A stretch of 64,000 nucleotides of DNA from a virus (IMGVR_UViG_3300035034_001226:41193-105192); one strand, 5' to 3'; positions 52,930 through 63,225 are shown, counted from the first letter of the stretch. The notes: generated by a model from the sequence alone, not told the origin. Made by a program: numbers and translations.

Positions 52930-54801
52930 TTAAAGTAAGTCATCGGTTCGACGCAAATCTAACTTTTGGAAAAATGATCTATTCTCACCACCATAACCAA
53001 AAATATTAACCACTCGTGTCATATGGTAATATTCATCAAAATAGAATTTACTTGGGACTGAGATTATATCATCTTCACTTACTTTAGTTCTTTCAAATAT
53101 TGAAAATTTAATATACATTGGATTTACTTCAGGTATTGGGTAGTATGTTACACTTTGCCCTTCGACATCATTCACAACATCATTTGGATTCCTATTAACA
53201 TCTGACATTAGTAATGGGTTACCAAATATGACCATTTCATAATCTGTAGATTGTGTGTATGTGTATCGGTCCATTAAATTAAAAATATCACCAGCTTTTT
53301 CTGCACTTTCTAAACCATCAATATTATAAGAACCTATCATTGGTCGTAGACCACTGTACATAGATTCAAAAAATGAAAGATCAGGTCTACGTTCACCAGT
53401 AGCCTGTTCTCTATCGGCGTATACCACACCCGCACCAATATTATCCTGAATCTGTCGTTCTAACATGGTATCGCCCACTCGATATGATATGTTTGACCTA
53501 AATGCCATTACATCAATATCTTTATCATTAGGATCATTAACTACGAATTCCAATGGTGCTATAGCTTCTCCCGGACCTGTATTATTATCATCATTTGTGT
53601 TATTAGGTAATATATACTGGCGTATTTTTATGTTTATTTCATATCTCTTAGTTCTGCGTTTTATTGCAGTTATTGTAGTTTTGAATGTTCGTTTAACTCG
53701 CCCTTCAGCATCTTCACCGACAGACTGTGACAATAACATTAATCGTTCAACTAAATCGAAAATATCAATACCAGTCTTTACTGGAAATACTCGTATGCCA
53801 GCATTACTCTGAACAACATCTGGTTGCTCAAATGGCATATTACGATTATCAACTAAATATGATGAATATATTGGGTCTAAATCAACCGTAAAGTCTATTG
53901 GTAGTTCTTCCGGTGTGGGCAATTTTGTCTGACTTGGAGATATTACTATTTTGTCAGTATTCGGTTCACTTCTTAGTTCTCGTATCCAACGCTGCAATTG
54001 TCCCTGATGTACATATTTTTGTTGATTTAAGTCAGATTCTAAACCATCAAAAATATCTTTTAAGTTAATCATGGGTTTGGATAAATCTAATCGAGCTTTA
54101 CGTTTAGCACTATTAGATAAATTTTCTTCAGTTCGAGTTTTTAATCCACCATCTGAACCATCTGCAACTGGTAATTGTTCGTGTATATTACCATCTTTAT
54201 GTGTAACACTAACTTGAAATATACTAGAAAATGATCGTAACAACCCTGTTGAATTTGCTATACCTGAAACGTTAAATATATGTCGGCTTGGTGTTATTTC
54301 TTCATTGCCTGTGACAGATTCTATACTATCCAATGTAAAATAAAATGGTTCTGGATTAATAGTGGTGATAGTTTCATCATCCTCATCACTGTTTAATGAG
54401 AATATGGTTTTTAGCATAAATGTTACTTGTGATAGTGATATTGGGTCACTGATATCTTCATTAAATCTATCATATACTGTAGACCGCAAATAGTCTAGGA
54501 ATGCATATGGTGCAACTCTTTCATAGATTACAATTTTCCCTACACTGGCTGACGTACTCACACCTATATCAGGTATGAAGTTAAAATCCCACATTGCTTC
54601 AGGTATAGTGTAATCATTATCAAGTAATTCATTTAACACAACAGAGCTGTCAGGAATGTTGGGTAGGGGTTGTCCTACTATTGCACTTATAGGTGAAATT
54701 TGTGTTGCAGCAAATGCATCATCACCATTCTTGAATGCTATTAAGATATGACTGTGGCTGCTTGTACCGGCTTCTGATAATGGGTTCTGTGGGGTTGACA
54801 T
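52930..54801 (-). CDS. Virion structural protein, 623 aa
   Basis: Large beta-rich protein between the baseplate and portal genes: HSHILIAFKNGDDAFAATQI near the start, RRTKRYEINIKIRQYILPNN in the middle and a C-terminal EYYHMTRVVNIFGYGGENRS. The position suggests a baseplate or tail-completion protein. I do not recognise the family. One base separates it from the wedge gene. Confidence 0.65.
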   Translation of the reverse strand: MSTPQNPLSEAGTSSHSHILIAFKNGDDAFAATQISPISAIVGQPLPNIPDSSVVLNELLDNDYTIPEAMWDFNFIPDIGVSTSASVGKIVIYERVAPYAFLDYLRSTVYDRFNEDISDPISLSQVTFMLKTIFSLNSDEDDETITTINPEPFYFTLDSIESVTGNEEITPSRHIFNVSGIANSTGLLRSFSSIFQVSVTHKDGNIHEQLPVADGSDGGLKTRTEENLSNSAKRKARLDLSKPMINLKDIFDGLESDLNQQKYVHQGQLQRWIRELRSEPNTDKIVISPSQTKLPTPEELPIDFTVDLDPIYSSYLVDNRNMPFEQPDVVQSNAGIRVFPVKTGIDIFDLVERLMLLSQSVGEDAEGRVKRTFKTTITAIKRRTKRYEINIKIRQYILPNNTNDDNNTGPGEAIAPLEFVVNDPNDKDIDVMAFRSNISYRVGDTMLERQIQDNIGAGVVYADREQATGERRPDLSFFESMYSGLRPMIGSYNIDGLESAEKAGDIFNLMDRYTYTQSTDYEMVIFGNPLLMSDVNRNPNDVVNDVEGQSVTYYPIPEVNPMYIKFSIFERTKVSEDDIISVPSKFYFDEYYHMTRVVNIFGYGGENRSFFQKLDLRRTDDLL

Positions 54802-55161
54802 TTATCGTACAATCCTTCCTGATGATGGGGCTGATAGTAATTCGAAAAAAACACGCTCTTTACTTGGAAGACGTATTTTTTTACCAACTGCGAGTTCTAA
54901 ATTAATATCCACTATATTGTTGTACTGTAATACCAACCATCCAAGATCATTTCTACCGTACATATCGTATCCTATTAAATCCTCATTGCCAGAATAGGTA
55001 TCATTTATTGTATATTCAATGTCAGTGACATCATTTTTTGCTATTGATTGTCGTTCCCACCAACCCACTGAATTACCATTGACCTCGGTAACACCACCTT
55101 GGATGTATCTAGAGTTTCGCTTTCTTATTGAACTTTTATCAATATAAGTTCTAAATTTCAT
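54802..55161 (-). CDS. 53: Baseplate wedge protein, gp53-like
   Basis: 119 aa. DIEYTINDTYSGNEDLIGYD, YGRNDLGWLVLQYNNIVD and AVGKKIRLPSKE combine the gp53 core with a LysM-like end, as in T4 gp53, which joins wedge units to the baseplate hub. It overlaps the next gene's stop by a base. Confidence 0.75.
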   Translation of the reverse strand: MKFRTYIDKSSIRKRNSRYIQGGVTEVNGNSVGWWERQSIAKNDVTDIEYTINDTYSGNEDLIGYDMYGRNDLGWLVLQYNNIVDINLELAVGKKIRLPSKERVFFELLSAPSSGRIVR

Positions 55162-55865
55162 TATGAATACCCCGGCAATATACCTTGTTTAAATAATTCT
55201 ATATTAAATTCACCAGCTAACCTACCACTTGCTGACCCACTGATATCTATTCCACTTATTGCTTGACCATGTGATTCAATAAGACTTAACTCCACGGTTT
55301 GCACTATCGGTACCATCGCAATGTCGGTTTCTATATAATCTACATCATCTGGGTAGGAAATGCTTAATTCTGATACAACTACTGGGATATTGAAAAAAAC
55401 ATTTTTATATCCATTTAATCTTATTATTGGTGGTTTTCCCTTAGAACTACCAACATTACCGCTACCCAATGGAACCATCCATGATCTTAGTATATTTACG
55501 TATGCATTATTTTGGACAGCTTCATTTACTGTTCTGGATACAAATTTTGCATTTATACTATAACGTCTGTTACCTGTAACAGTATATACAACTATACCGT
55601 TTGCTCCGGGTAGTCCCTCATCTACATATTGCGCTGAACGACTTTCACTAACTACTGGTGAAACTTCAAATGTTACTACTTCCGATACTCTAGATGATCC
55701 TTCACTATCAGAAAAAAGACCACCCGCTATTGATTTTTTTCTTGCCTCTTCACGCTGTTGGGAATTTAGACCATTGTTTCCCAATTTAGTCAATTCCCGA
55801 GATTGCCCAGTGAATCCACTATCATTAGGGAATCGCCTAAGTTGAACCTGATAAAAAACACCCAT
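55161..55865 (-). CDS. Baseplate tube-cap/junction protein, gp48/gp54-like
   Basis: 234 aa. RYSINAKFVSRTVNEAVQNN, NILRSWMVPLG, PIIRLNGYKNVFFNIPVVVS and ELSISYPDDVDYIETD match the tail-tube junction family (T4 gp48/gp54). It would connect the hub to the first tube ring. First gene of the baseplate block, after a late box at 55891-55898. Confidence 0.75.
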   Translation of the reverse strand: MGVFYQVQLRRFPNDSGFTGQSRELTKLGNNGLNSQQREEARKKSIAGGLFSDSEGSSRVSEVVTFEVSPVVSESRSAQYVDEGLPGANGIVVYTVTGNRRYSINAKFVSRTVNEAVQNNAYVNILRSWMVPLGSGNVGSSKGKPPIIRLNGYKNVFFNIPVVVSELSISYPDDVDYIETDIAMVPIVQTVELSLIESHGQAISGIDISGSASGRLAGEFNIELFKQGILPGYS

Positions 55866-55890
55866 TTATAAAACTCCATTAATTAACTAA

Positions 55891-55898
55891 TATTTATT
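55891..55898 (-). promoter_or_regulatory. Late-type promoter box
   Basis: AATAAATA on the minus strand, 25 nt before the baseplate gene. Confidence 0.5.
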
Positions 55899-55941
55899 AT
55901 TATTCCCAACACTTAGTGATTGCTACGGTTAATTACATTTG

Positions 55942-55971
55942 TTGACAGTCCTTATTACTTTATGATATAAT
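55942..55971 (+). promoter_or_regulatory. Extended -10 promoter of the gp55-47-46 operon
   Basis: TTGACA, 18-nt spacer ending TGA, TATAAT on the plus strand. A tiny ORF with good SD (MPVRGN) lies in the leader at about 55986, possibly a leader peptide. Confidence 0.75.
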
Positions 55972-56055
55972 AGGAGTAGTAAAATATGCCCGTAAGAGGC
56001 AACTAATAAGGCACAAAGTGTCCAATAATAACAATAATAACAATAAAGGTGTGAT

Positions 56056-56739
56056 ATGAGTGAAGATAAGGATAATATTAAGAAGGTTAAAGCTAAGGCA
56101 ACACCGAAGCCTAAGAAACCTAAAAAAAAGAAGAATTATATCAATAATGCTGATATGATGGATGAATTACGGAAATCCCATGAACAAGATCAGATGACTG
56201 ATAAATTAGCAAATATGGTAATGTTATTGGCCGAACGATATAGTAGACGATATGAATATGTTGAATATTCACCTCATATTGAAGATATGAGGGCAATCGC
56301 TGTAATGAATGTAGTTAGGGCTTGGCGTAAATTTGATATGGATAATTATGATAACCCATTTGCATATTTTACACAGGCGATAACCCACACATTCTGGCAG
56401 TATTCGTCACAGGAGAAGAAGCATAGGCTTAATCGTGATCATATGTTAATTAATTTAGGTGAGATGCCATCTGATAAATTTATGGAAGATTATAATATTC
56501 AAATGGAATCTGAAAAAATTGAAAGGGAATTAAAAAAGAGAATTAAAGAGTTAGATAGTATTATATCATCTGGGTTTGAAGATGATGTTAATGTTATTAA
56601 ACAATTAAAAATAGAACGAAGAATTAAACGTATTGATTTAGTTATAAATTCTGGTAATGCTAATGATGAAGAATTACAGGATTTAATGCAAGAACAGGAA
56701 GCTCTGCTATTGCAGCAAGAAAATAATCAGGAAGAGTAA
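56056..56739 (+). CDS. 55: Late sigma factor, gp55-like, with C-terminal extension
   Basis: 227 aa. YVEYSPHIEDMRAIAVMNVV, RAWRKFDMDNYDNPFAYFTQ and ITHTFWQYSSQEKK give the minimal region-2 sigma of T4 gp55. It directs RNA polymerase to TATAAATA-type late promoters. T4 gp55 is about 185 aa; here a Lys-rich N-terminus and a long coiled-coil tail (KIERELKKRIKELDSIISSG, ELQDLMQEQEALLLQ) are added, perhaps to bind the clamp or another factor. SD AAAGGTG. Confidence 0.9.
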   Translation: MSEDKDNIKKVKAKATPKPKKPKKKKNYINNADMMDELRKSHEQDQMTDKLANMVMLLAERYSRRYEYVEYSPHIEDMRAIAVMNVVRAWRKFDMDNYDNPFAYFTQAITHTFWQYSSQEKKHRLNRDHMLINLGEMPSDKFMEDYNIQMESEKIERELKKRIKELDSIISSGFEDDVNVIKQLKIERRIKRIDLVINSGNANDEELQDLMQEQEALLLQQENNQEE

Positions 56740-56740
56740 T

Positions 56741-57781
56741 ATGCTTAAACGTGCCGCGTGTTTTACCGATATACATTGGGGTAAAAAGAATAATAGTGAA
56801 ATACATAACCAAGACTGTTTAAGATTTGTCGAATGGTTTTGTGAAAATGTAAAAAATAATAAGGAAATTGATCATATCATATTTATGGGTGATTGGTTTG
56901 AACATCGTTCTGCTATTAACGGTCTGACATTAGATTATGCGTATAAGGGTGCTAAACTATTGAAGGATTTAGGGATGCCTGTTTATTTTATTGTGGGTAA
57001 TCATGATTTATATTACCGATACTCACGTGATGTATATTCTACTAATTTCTTTGACTCTCTTGGATTCATATTAATCAATGAACCAACTGTAATTGAAGAA
57101 ACATATAAACCTACACTATTATGCCCATTCTTATTTGAAAGTGAATATCCATCATTGGCACAATATTTTACAGTTCCAATCTGGTTTGGACACTTTGAAT
57201 TTAAAGGATTCGTTGTTACAGGTGATACAAAGAAAATGGATCACGGTCCTGACCCTGATGATTTTGAAGGACCAACCAGAATTTTTTCAGGCCATTTCCA
57301 TAAACGGCAATCTAATAAAAATATCACTTATATCGGAAACACATTCCCTGTTGACTTCAGTGATGCTAATGATACTGAGCGCGGTATGTCAATTTATGAT
57401 TATGAAAATGACGATATGGTATTTATTGATTGGAATGAATGTCCATCTTACATCAAGACTGATCTTAAGTCATTAATTGCGGATGCTGTAACTATATTAA
57501 AGAAAGATGCTACCGTGAAATGTCTAGTCAATATGGATATTGATTATGAGAAAAGTATCAAATTAAAAGAACAGCTTGTTACAAAGTATGCACTTAGATA
57601 TATTGAGTTACATGAAAGTCCTGAAATAGATATTGCTTTACAGGATACCGAGGTTGATGATAGTATAGATCAGTTAGACAGTACAGATAGTCAAGTTCGT
57701 GCAATGCTAGGTACTATAGAAGCACCATCTATCGATAATGATAAATTGATAGCAATATATGGAGAATTAAATGTCGAGTAA
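56741..57781 (+). CDS. 47: Recombination nuclease subunit, gp47-like
   Basis: 346 aa Mre11/SbcD-type nuclease. CFTDIHWGKK, IIFMGDWFEHR, YFIVGNHDLYY, HFEFKGFVVTGD and SGHFHKRQ supply the metallophosphoesterase motifs. Works with gp46 on DNA ends for recombination-dependent replication. 11-nt overlap with gp46. Confidence 0.9.
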   Translation: MLKRAACFTDIHWGKKNNSEIHNQDCLRFVEWFCENVKNNKEIDHIIFMGDWFEHRSAINGLTLDYAYKGAKLLKDLGMPVYFIVGNHDLYYRYSRDVYSTNFFDSLGFILINEPTVIEETYKPTLLCPFLFESEYPSLAQYFTVPIWFGHFEFKGFVVTGDTKKMDHGPDPDDFEGPTRIFSGHFHKRQSNKNITYIGNTFPVDFSDANDTERGMSIYDYENDDMVFIDWNECPSYIKTDLKSLIADAVTILKKDATVKCLVNMDIDYEKSIKLKEQLVTKYALRYIELHESPEIDIALQDTEVDDSIDQLDSTDSQVRAMLGTIEAPSIDNDKLIAIYGELNVE

Positions 57782-59942
57782 ATTAAAATTTTTGGAACTA
57801 TCCATTAGTAACTTTATGTCATATGGTAATAACATTACCACAATCAATCTAGATTTTTCTGAACCTATATTAATTGTGGGTGAAAATTTGGATGCTATTG
57901 TTAATGGTCAAATTGATAGTAATGGTGCTGGTAAGTCTGCAATTCTTGATGCTTTAGCGTTTGCACTATATGATACAACTATTTCTAAGAAAGAAAAGTC
58001 ACAGCTTATTAACAATATTAATAAAAAGAATATGGAAGTATCAGTTACATTCCTTAAGGGTTCACAAAAATATAAAATCATTCGTTCCAGAAAGACTAAA
58101 AGTAAGGGTGATGTTAAACTTATGGTTGATAATGGTGGTGTATATGAAGATAAAACACCAGATAGTATTGGAAATGCTAATGCTAAAATTGCAGATATTT
58201 TAGGTTTACCATTTGAAGTATTCTCACGGATTGTAGTATATAGTGCTGACTTTCAACCATTCTTAGACTTACCTAGTAGACATGCCACTCAACCAAGTCA
58301 AACTAGTATTATGGAAGAATTGTTCGGTTATACTGAAATATCAAAGAAGGCTGAAGTTCTTAAGGGATTAATTAAAAATAATAAAACCGAATTCACCCAC
58401 CTTGAAGAGTTACAAAAGCAGATTGCACTCGAACAAGAACGACACAATGCACAAATTGAGTCTGTAAAAAAACGTGTTGATGATTGGGATAAATCCAAAG
58501 CTATTAATATTTCTGAATATAAAGAAAATATTGCAAAATTGGAAAAGATAGATTTTGATTCACAGCGCCAAATATTTACTGATATTGAAAAATGTAATGA
58601 AATGATGCGTAACCTTAAATCCAAAAGAACTGAAAATGTTAATAAGTTAAAATCACTAAGAGCACAAGTAGATAGTCATAAGTCTAGCATTGATGCCATT
58701 GCTAAGGTAAAAGAGAAAATAAAACTTATTGAAGATAAAATTGATTTTGATAAAGAAATTAAAATAATAGACGCGATTAACAAACTTGAACTTGAAGTCA
58801 GTGAACATGATGTGGTGGTTGGTAAAATAAATATTGATATAACTGCTAATAATAAGAAAAAATCAAAATTGATGGGTGAACTTTCACATCTTGATGACGG
58901 TAACTGTCCATACTGTGAACAAAAATACGAAGATTCACAAACAAAAATTGAAAGTATAAATGGTGATATTAAAAATATCGAGGATGATAATTATACACTC
59001 GAAACCGAATTAGATATTGCTAAAGATAAAATTTCAACCATTACCACAGAAAAAGAAGAATTATTAAGCAGTTCCGTATTTAAAGGTTCTATGTCTAAGT
59101 TAAACAGTACCAAGGAAGACTATTCAAGATATACAACTCAAGTTGAAACTTTCCAAAATAATACTATTGATATTGATAAGATTGAATTAGATATGAATGA
59201 CCCTATTACAGAAATTCAAATATGTGAAGATGATATATCAGATTGTGAGAGAGATATTCAGTCTAAAGTGTCAACATTATTATATTCTGATAGGGATACC
59301 TTGATTCGAGAAGAGTCAAAGGTTAAATCAAGTATAGAAAAACTTTCAGAATTAGAAGAATCTGAAAATCCACATATATCTACACTTGACGAATTATCAG
59401 GAGTTGAATTTGATAATGATAAATCTAACAAACTCAATGAAATTGAAAATGAAGTTAAACATCAAGAGTTCTTATTGAAATTATTAACTAAGAAAGATTC
59501 ATTTATACGCAAAGCACTCTTAGATAAAAGCTTACCATTCCTAAATCAACAGTTATCACATTATCTTGGTTTTATTGGACTGCCACATAAAGTTGAATTT
59601 CAACCTGATATGTCAGTTAGTATATCTCAATTCGGCACTGAGTTGACCTTTGACAGCCTTTCTAAAGGTCAGAAGGCCAGAGTTAACCTAGCACTAGCAT
59701 TTGCCTTCAGGGATGTCCTACAGGCTCGTCATGGGAAGATAGACTTCTGTGTACTTGATGAATGTTTGGATACGGGTCTTGGTAATGTTGGTGTTCAACT
59801 TGCAGCGAATATGATTAAAAGTATTGCCAAAGATAATAATATGGCAATGTTTATTATCACACACCGTGATGAAGTTTCATCTATGTTTGCTAACAAGATG
59901 ACGGTTCAATTGAAAAGTGGATTTACTACAATAGTCGATTAA
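57771..59942 (+). CDS. 46: Recombination ATPase subunit, gp46-like (SbcC/Rad50)
   Basis: 723 aa. Walker A DSNGAGKSAILDALAFALYD near residue 50; long coiled coils; zinc-hook CPYCEQ in the middle; signature LSKGQKARVNLALAFAFRD and Walker B FCVLDECLDTGLG near the C-terminus. Complete SMC-like ATPase. Partner of gp47. Confidence 0.95.
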   Translation: MSSKLKFLELSISNFMSYGNNITTINLDFSEPILIVGENLDAIVNGQIDSNGAGKSAILDALAFALYDTTISKKEKSQLINNINKKNMEVSVTFLKGSQKYKIIRSRKTKSKGDVKLMVDNGGVYEDKTPDSIGNANAKIADILGLPFEVFSRIVVYSADFQPFLDLPSRHATQPSQTSIMEELFGYTEISKKAEVLKGLIKNNKTEFTHLEELQKQIALEQERHNAQIESVKKRVDDWDKSKAINISEYKENIAKLEKIDFDSQRQIFTDIEKCNEMMRNLKSKRTENVNKLKSLRAQVDSHKSSIDAIAKVKEKIKLIEDKIDFDKEIKIIDAINKLELEVSEHDVVVGKINIDITANNKKKSKLMGELSHLDDGNCPYCEQKYEDSQTKIESINGDIKNIEDDNYTLETELDIAKDKISTITTEKEELLSSSVFKGSMSKLNSTKEDYSRYTTQVETFQNNTIDIDKIELDMNDPITEIQICEDDISDCERDIQSKVSTLLYSDRDTLIREESKVKSSIEKLSELEESENPHISTLDELSGVEFDNDKSNKLNEIENEVKHQEFLLKLLTKKDSFIRKALLDKSLPFLNQQLSHYLGFIGLPHKVEFQPDMSVSISQFGTELTFDSLSKGQKARVNLALAFAFRDVLQARHGKIDFCVLDECLDTGLGNVGVQLAANMIKSIAKDNNMAMFIITHRDEVSSMFANKMTVQLKSGFTTIVD

Positions 59943-60063
59943 GGGGGTAGCCTGACCCGGCTGCTCCTAATACTTCTGCATATTTCTCTGGATTGCGTAT
60001 CATAATGTATAATGATACACCAGATAAACATAATAAAGCACCTATTAATATAATTCCTAACAT
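59926..60063 (-). CDS. Small membrane protein, 45 aa
   Basis: ATG 60063: MLGIILIGALLCLSGVSLYI, one membrane helix, then a short tail. It overlaps the 3' end of gp46 on the other strand by 17 nt. It stops in TAG followed at once by TAA. It starts 4 nt after the cysteine peptidase gene and is probably co-expressed. Confidence 0.5.
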   Translation of the reverse strand: MLGIILIGALLCLSGVSLYIMIRNPEKYAEVLGAAGSGYPLNRLL

Positions 60064-60066
60064 ATT

Positions 60067-60567
60067 TTAATCTCCTGATCGTGTTGCAAGTGTGGCTTCT
60101 TTTTCCAGAAGCCTAGACATTGCATTGTTGTTAAATTTACCACTTGCTACTAATGAAAATTCATATCTGAGTTGACGTTTAAATTTTCGTTTACTAAATA
60201 TGCTTGCCATATTGCTATCAAAACAATAACCTTTCGCACATACTATAACATGCCTATAATCAGGATAATCGGCATCACCGTCCCTGTCATAAACATATAC
60301 TGTTGGATTTAGTTTTTCTTTCCATAACACATAATATATTGCGCTTGCAAAATCATCACAATCACCATAGATTTTATCCTCAGTTGTATAATACTGGAAT
60401 GTTTCACCTTCAGGATTGCCTTCTTCTGCAACAAATCTACTATGGACACTTTTATGAATTTTATTTAAAGATTCTTTGTTAATCTTAACATTTAATTCAT
60501 CAGGGTGCTGGGTTCCGTATGTATTTAAACATAAAAGCATTATCATAAATGCTAGCACGGACCTCAT
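60067..60567 (-). CDS. Secreted transglutaminase-like cysteine peptidase
   Basis: 166 aa. A signal peptide (MRSVLAFMIMLLCLNTYG) is followed by GDCDDFASAIYYVLW (catalytic Cys), YRHVIVCAKGY (His) and CFDSN (Asp), the triad order of BTLCP/LapG-like enzymes. LapG cleaves surface adhesins in the periplasm. This phage copy could act on host surface proteins or the envelope during lysis or entry. Confidence 0.75.
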   Translation of the reverse strand: MRSVLAFMIMLLCLNTYGTQHPDELNVKINKESLNKIHKSVHSRFVAEEGNPEGETFQYYTTEDKIYGDCDDFASAIYYVLWKEKLNPTVYVYDRDGDADYPDYRHVIVCAKGYCFDSNMASIFSKRKFKRQLRYEFSLVASGKFNNNAMSRLLEKEATLATRSGD

Positions 60568-60670
60568 TTTTTACTCCTGTATTTACTATTGTGTATACAG
60601 TATATATTGCAATGCACAAAAAATAAAGTATTTTTTGCATATACAATTACAGGAGGTTATAAGTTATTGA

Positions 60671-62371
60671 TTATGAAAGTCTTTTGAATGCATCTTTCCA
60701 CCATTTTGGTGTTCTAGATTTGAATTGTCTCCATAGAAATGCAAAGCTTTCATCTAGGATATACACATTACCCCAATCCTGTTCACTACGTACCACACGG
60801 CCACCACCTTGGATGATACTGATCATGGCCTGACGTTGGTACCACTCATTAGATAAGTCCATCCTACGCTTAACCCATGCGTCACCCATATGAGGATATG
60901 GGATTTTTGCAAATATTGCAAATCTTGATTTATCATCCTTTAAGTCTAAACCTTCAGTTATTGATGGTGATATAAAAACCATAGGTTTTTTACCATCATT
61001 ATTAGTAAATGTGTTGATGCAATCATCTCTAGATTCATTATCTTCCTGATCATGTGTAATAATTTGCTGTGGAATCTTACCTTCTAAATTTTCAACCAAC
61101 CACTTAGATAACATAAAACTGCCAGTGTGAATAATACCACATTCATCCGAGTGAAGATTGCATAATTTTTCAACTTGACTAATCATTGCATCCTGTTTAG
61201 GTTTATTTTCTTTTTTATTCCAACCATAATTCATTTTTGCAGTTGGCATATAATATACTGGTCTATTATCCACATCAAATTCAGATGGCAAATCGATTAT
61301 GTGGACTAAATCTCGATCTAATCCAATATCATCAATATATGCATCAAAGTTTAAAATTGTTGATGACATGAATAAGAACTTCTCCGCCATTGGCTCCAAA
61401 AGTTTATTAAACAAATGTTGACCATAAATTTCTTTAAATTTAAAGAAATTTTCATCTTTAATAAAAACATAGTTCTTAGACAGTTCTTCAAGTCCAGTAT
61501 CAGTCATATTAGAAATTAGTTCAAGATGTCGGTTACTATCTTTATAATTTTTTATTGTTTTAAATTCACTTGGGAGTGGGGTAGAATTACCATGTTCATA
61601 CTTATCATTAATATATTCCACTTCACCTTTAAGATATTCTACACGATTGATTAGTGCTGGCTTGTATATATCAACAACCCACTCATATGCTTCTTCTAAT
61701 GTTTCAGCACAATAAAAGTCTATATCCATATCAGAACATCGCTTTTGGCCAATCTGCACTGCCCTATGGTCTACAAGTTGAGACTCTAAAGTGTGACACT
61801 CATCAAATACCATCAACCCTCTATGGTTAAAATCCATAACACCACCATTAGCCATTTCTGAATATAGTAATGCTAATTTATAATTCAATACGACATGATT
61901 GGTTGTTGCCATTTTTCTAAACTGTGTGGATGCTGTACAATCTTCACACTTTGGTTTTATATCAGAACCAACATCACAATTTAATCCAAGTTTCGTATGA
62001 CATTCATAATTTGCCTTACCATACATAGACATTATTTTTTCACCGTATATATCAAAAAAAGATTCTTCATATTGTCTCTGTAGAATTCGTTGTGGGGTTA
62101 ATATATAAGATGTTCCACCATATTTACCACCAAGGTAATCGGCATAGGTTAATGCTATCGGTGATTTACCACCACCAACTGGCACCTGTAAGAAAATATA
62201 TTTAACGTGGCTTGGAATATTATCCATTTCAGCGAATGCTTCAATTTGTGATTTTCGTGGTTTTGAATCCTTCATACACCAATAATCGAGTACGTTCCCA
62301 ATAGGGGTGGTATCACTTGTAATTATTTCTGGTGATTGATTTGGCTCATCAATATCTTTCGTACTGGTCAT
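60671..62371 (-). CDS. Superfamily 2 helicase, XPD/DinG-like, with Fe-S cysteines
   Basis: 566 aa. Q-motif-like KSQIEAFAEM, Walker A LQVPVGGGKSPIALT, DEAH-type VFDECHTLESQ, motif SPSITEGLDLKDD and arginine motif QGGGRVVRSEQDWGN. Between Walker A and DECH lies YECHTKLGLNC, then CEDC, four Cys in the place of the 4Fe-4S cluster of XPD and DinG. A 5'-3' DNA helicase for repair, replication or R-loop removal. Confidence 0.9.
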   Translation of the reverse strand: MTSTKDIDEPNQSPEIITSDTTPIGNVLDYWCMKDSKPRKSQIEAFAEMDNIPSHVKYIFLQVPVGGGKSPIALTYADYLGGKYGGTSYILTPQRILQRQYEESFFDIYGEKIMSMYGKANYECHTKLGLNCDVGSDIKPKCEDCTASTQFRKMATTNHVVLNYKLALLYSEMANGGVMDFNHRGLMVFDECHTLESQLVDHRAVQIGQKRCSDMDIDFYCAETLEEAYEWVVDIYKPALINRVEYLKGEVEYINDKYEHGNSTPLPSEFKTIKNYKDSNRHLELISNMTDTGLEELSKNYVFIKDENFFKFKEIYGQHLFNKLLEPMAEKFLFMSSTILNFDAYIDDIGLDRDLVHIIDLPSEFDVDNRPVYYMPTAKMNYGWNKKENKPKQDAMISQVEKLCNLHSDECGIIHTGSFMLSKWLVENLEGKIPQQIITHDQEDNESRDDCINTFTNNDGKKPMVFISPSITEGLDLKDDKSRFAIFAKIPYPHMGDAWVKRRMDLSNEWYQRQAMISIIQGGGRVVRSEQDWGNVYILDESFAFLWRQFKSRTPKWWKDAFKRLS

Positions 62372-62435
62372 GTAAATTAAACTCCCGTTATTTCATTAGT
62401 ATATCATTATTATGAAATTATAGCAAACATCATAT

Positions 62436-62708
62436 TTACCATTTCTTTGGAGCTTTTTTACTCCTATAATTAGATGGACCTTTCGGTACATTCTTTTCAA
62501 TAATGTCAATTTCAGATAATGAAGAAAGTTCATAGTCATTTACAAGTACATACGTGGAATTGCAATCACTACATATAACTTTCATACTATGAGTTTCAAT
62601 ATCACTCTTATATTGATTTAGTATATCAATTTGTTTATCACAAAATTCACATCGGACAATTTCATCATCTATTTTGGATGAAGTTGTCGTATCATCATGT
62701 ACGTTCAT
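62436..62708 (-). CDS. Zinc-ribbon protein, 90 aa
   Basis: CEFCDKQIDIL and VICSDCNSTYV give one four-Cys zinc ribbon; acidic N-terminus and basic tail (YRSKKAPKKW). ATGA overlap with the upstream gene. Not recognised. Confidence 0.6.
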   Translation of the reverse strand: MNVHDDTTTSSKIDDEIVRCEFCDKQIDILNQYKSDIETHSMKVICSDCNSTYVLVNDYELSSLSEIDIIEKNVPKGPSNYRSKKAPKKW

Positions 62709-63225
62709 TTGTGTTCCTTATCTCACCATCACATAATTCAATAAATTCGTCATGTTTCTCAATCCAAGTATTATCACTATAATCAAGTAGTTCAAGTTCA
62801 CCATACTCATTTCTTTCAACACGATCCAATAAATCGATTGCATCTAATAATAATGATTCCAACTTATACTGTCGTTCTTTATATAAGAACTGTAACCCCA
62901 ATTCAGTTAATTCTACAGATTCTTGAAGTTTTAATTTTTCGGTTATATACATTAATGTTGATCCTAATGTATAACCATATATAATTTTTTCTAACCCATC
63001 CACTAGTATACGCTTTCGACCATCATCGGTATATGTATCAGGACCAAAATTAGTATTTTCGAATGCTAATTCTATTTCATTATCTGTCGGCAAATTCATT
63101 ATTTTTTCCAAGCCATTCATCATATTTTTATAATCTTTAATTTCTTCATCAGATGCGATTCTTATAAGTGCGGGGGTATTATCTACCATTTCTTGTATTT
63201 CTCGTAATGATTTAATTTTAGTCAT
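62695..63225 (-). CDS. Acidic hypothetical protein, 176 aa
   Basis: Start ATG 63225 (MTKIKSLREIQEMVDN) with AAGGA upstream; a longer frame overlaps the next gene. Helical, Leu/Glu-rich. Not recognised. Coupled to the zinc-ribbon gene. Confidence 0.55.
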   Translation of the reverse strand: MTKIKSLREIQEMVDNTPALIRIASDEEIKDYKNMMNGLEKIMNLPTDNEIELAFENTNFGPDTYTDDGRKRILVDGLEKIIYGYTLGSTLMYITEKLKLQESVELTELGLQFLYKERQYKLESLLLDAIDLLDRVERNEYGELELLDYSDNTWIEKHDEFIELCDGEIRNTNERT

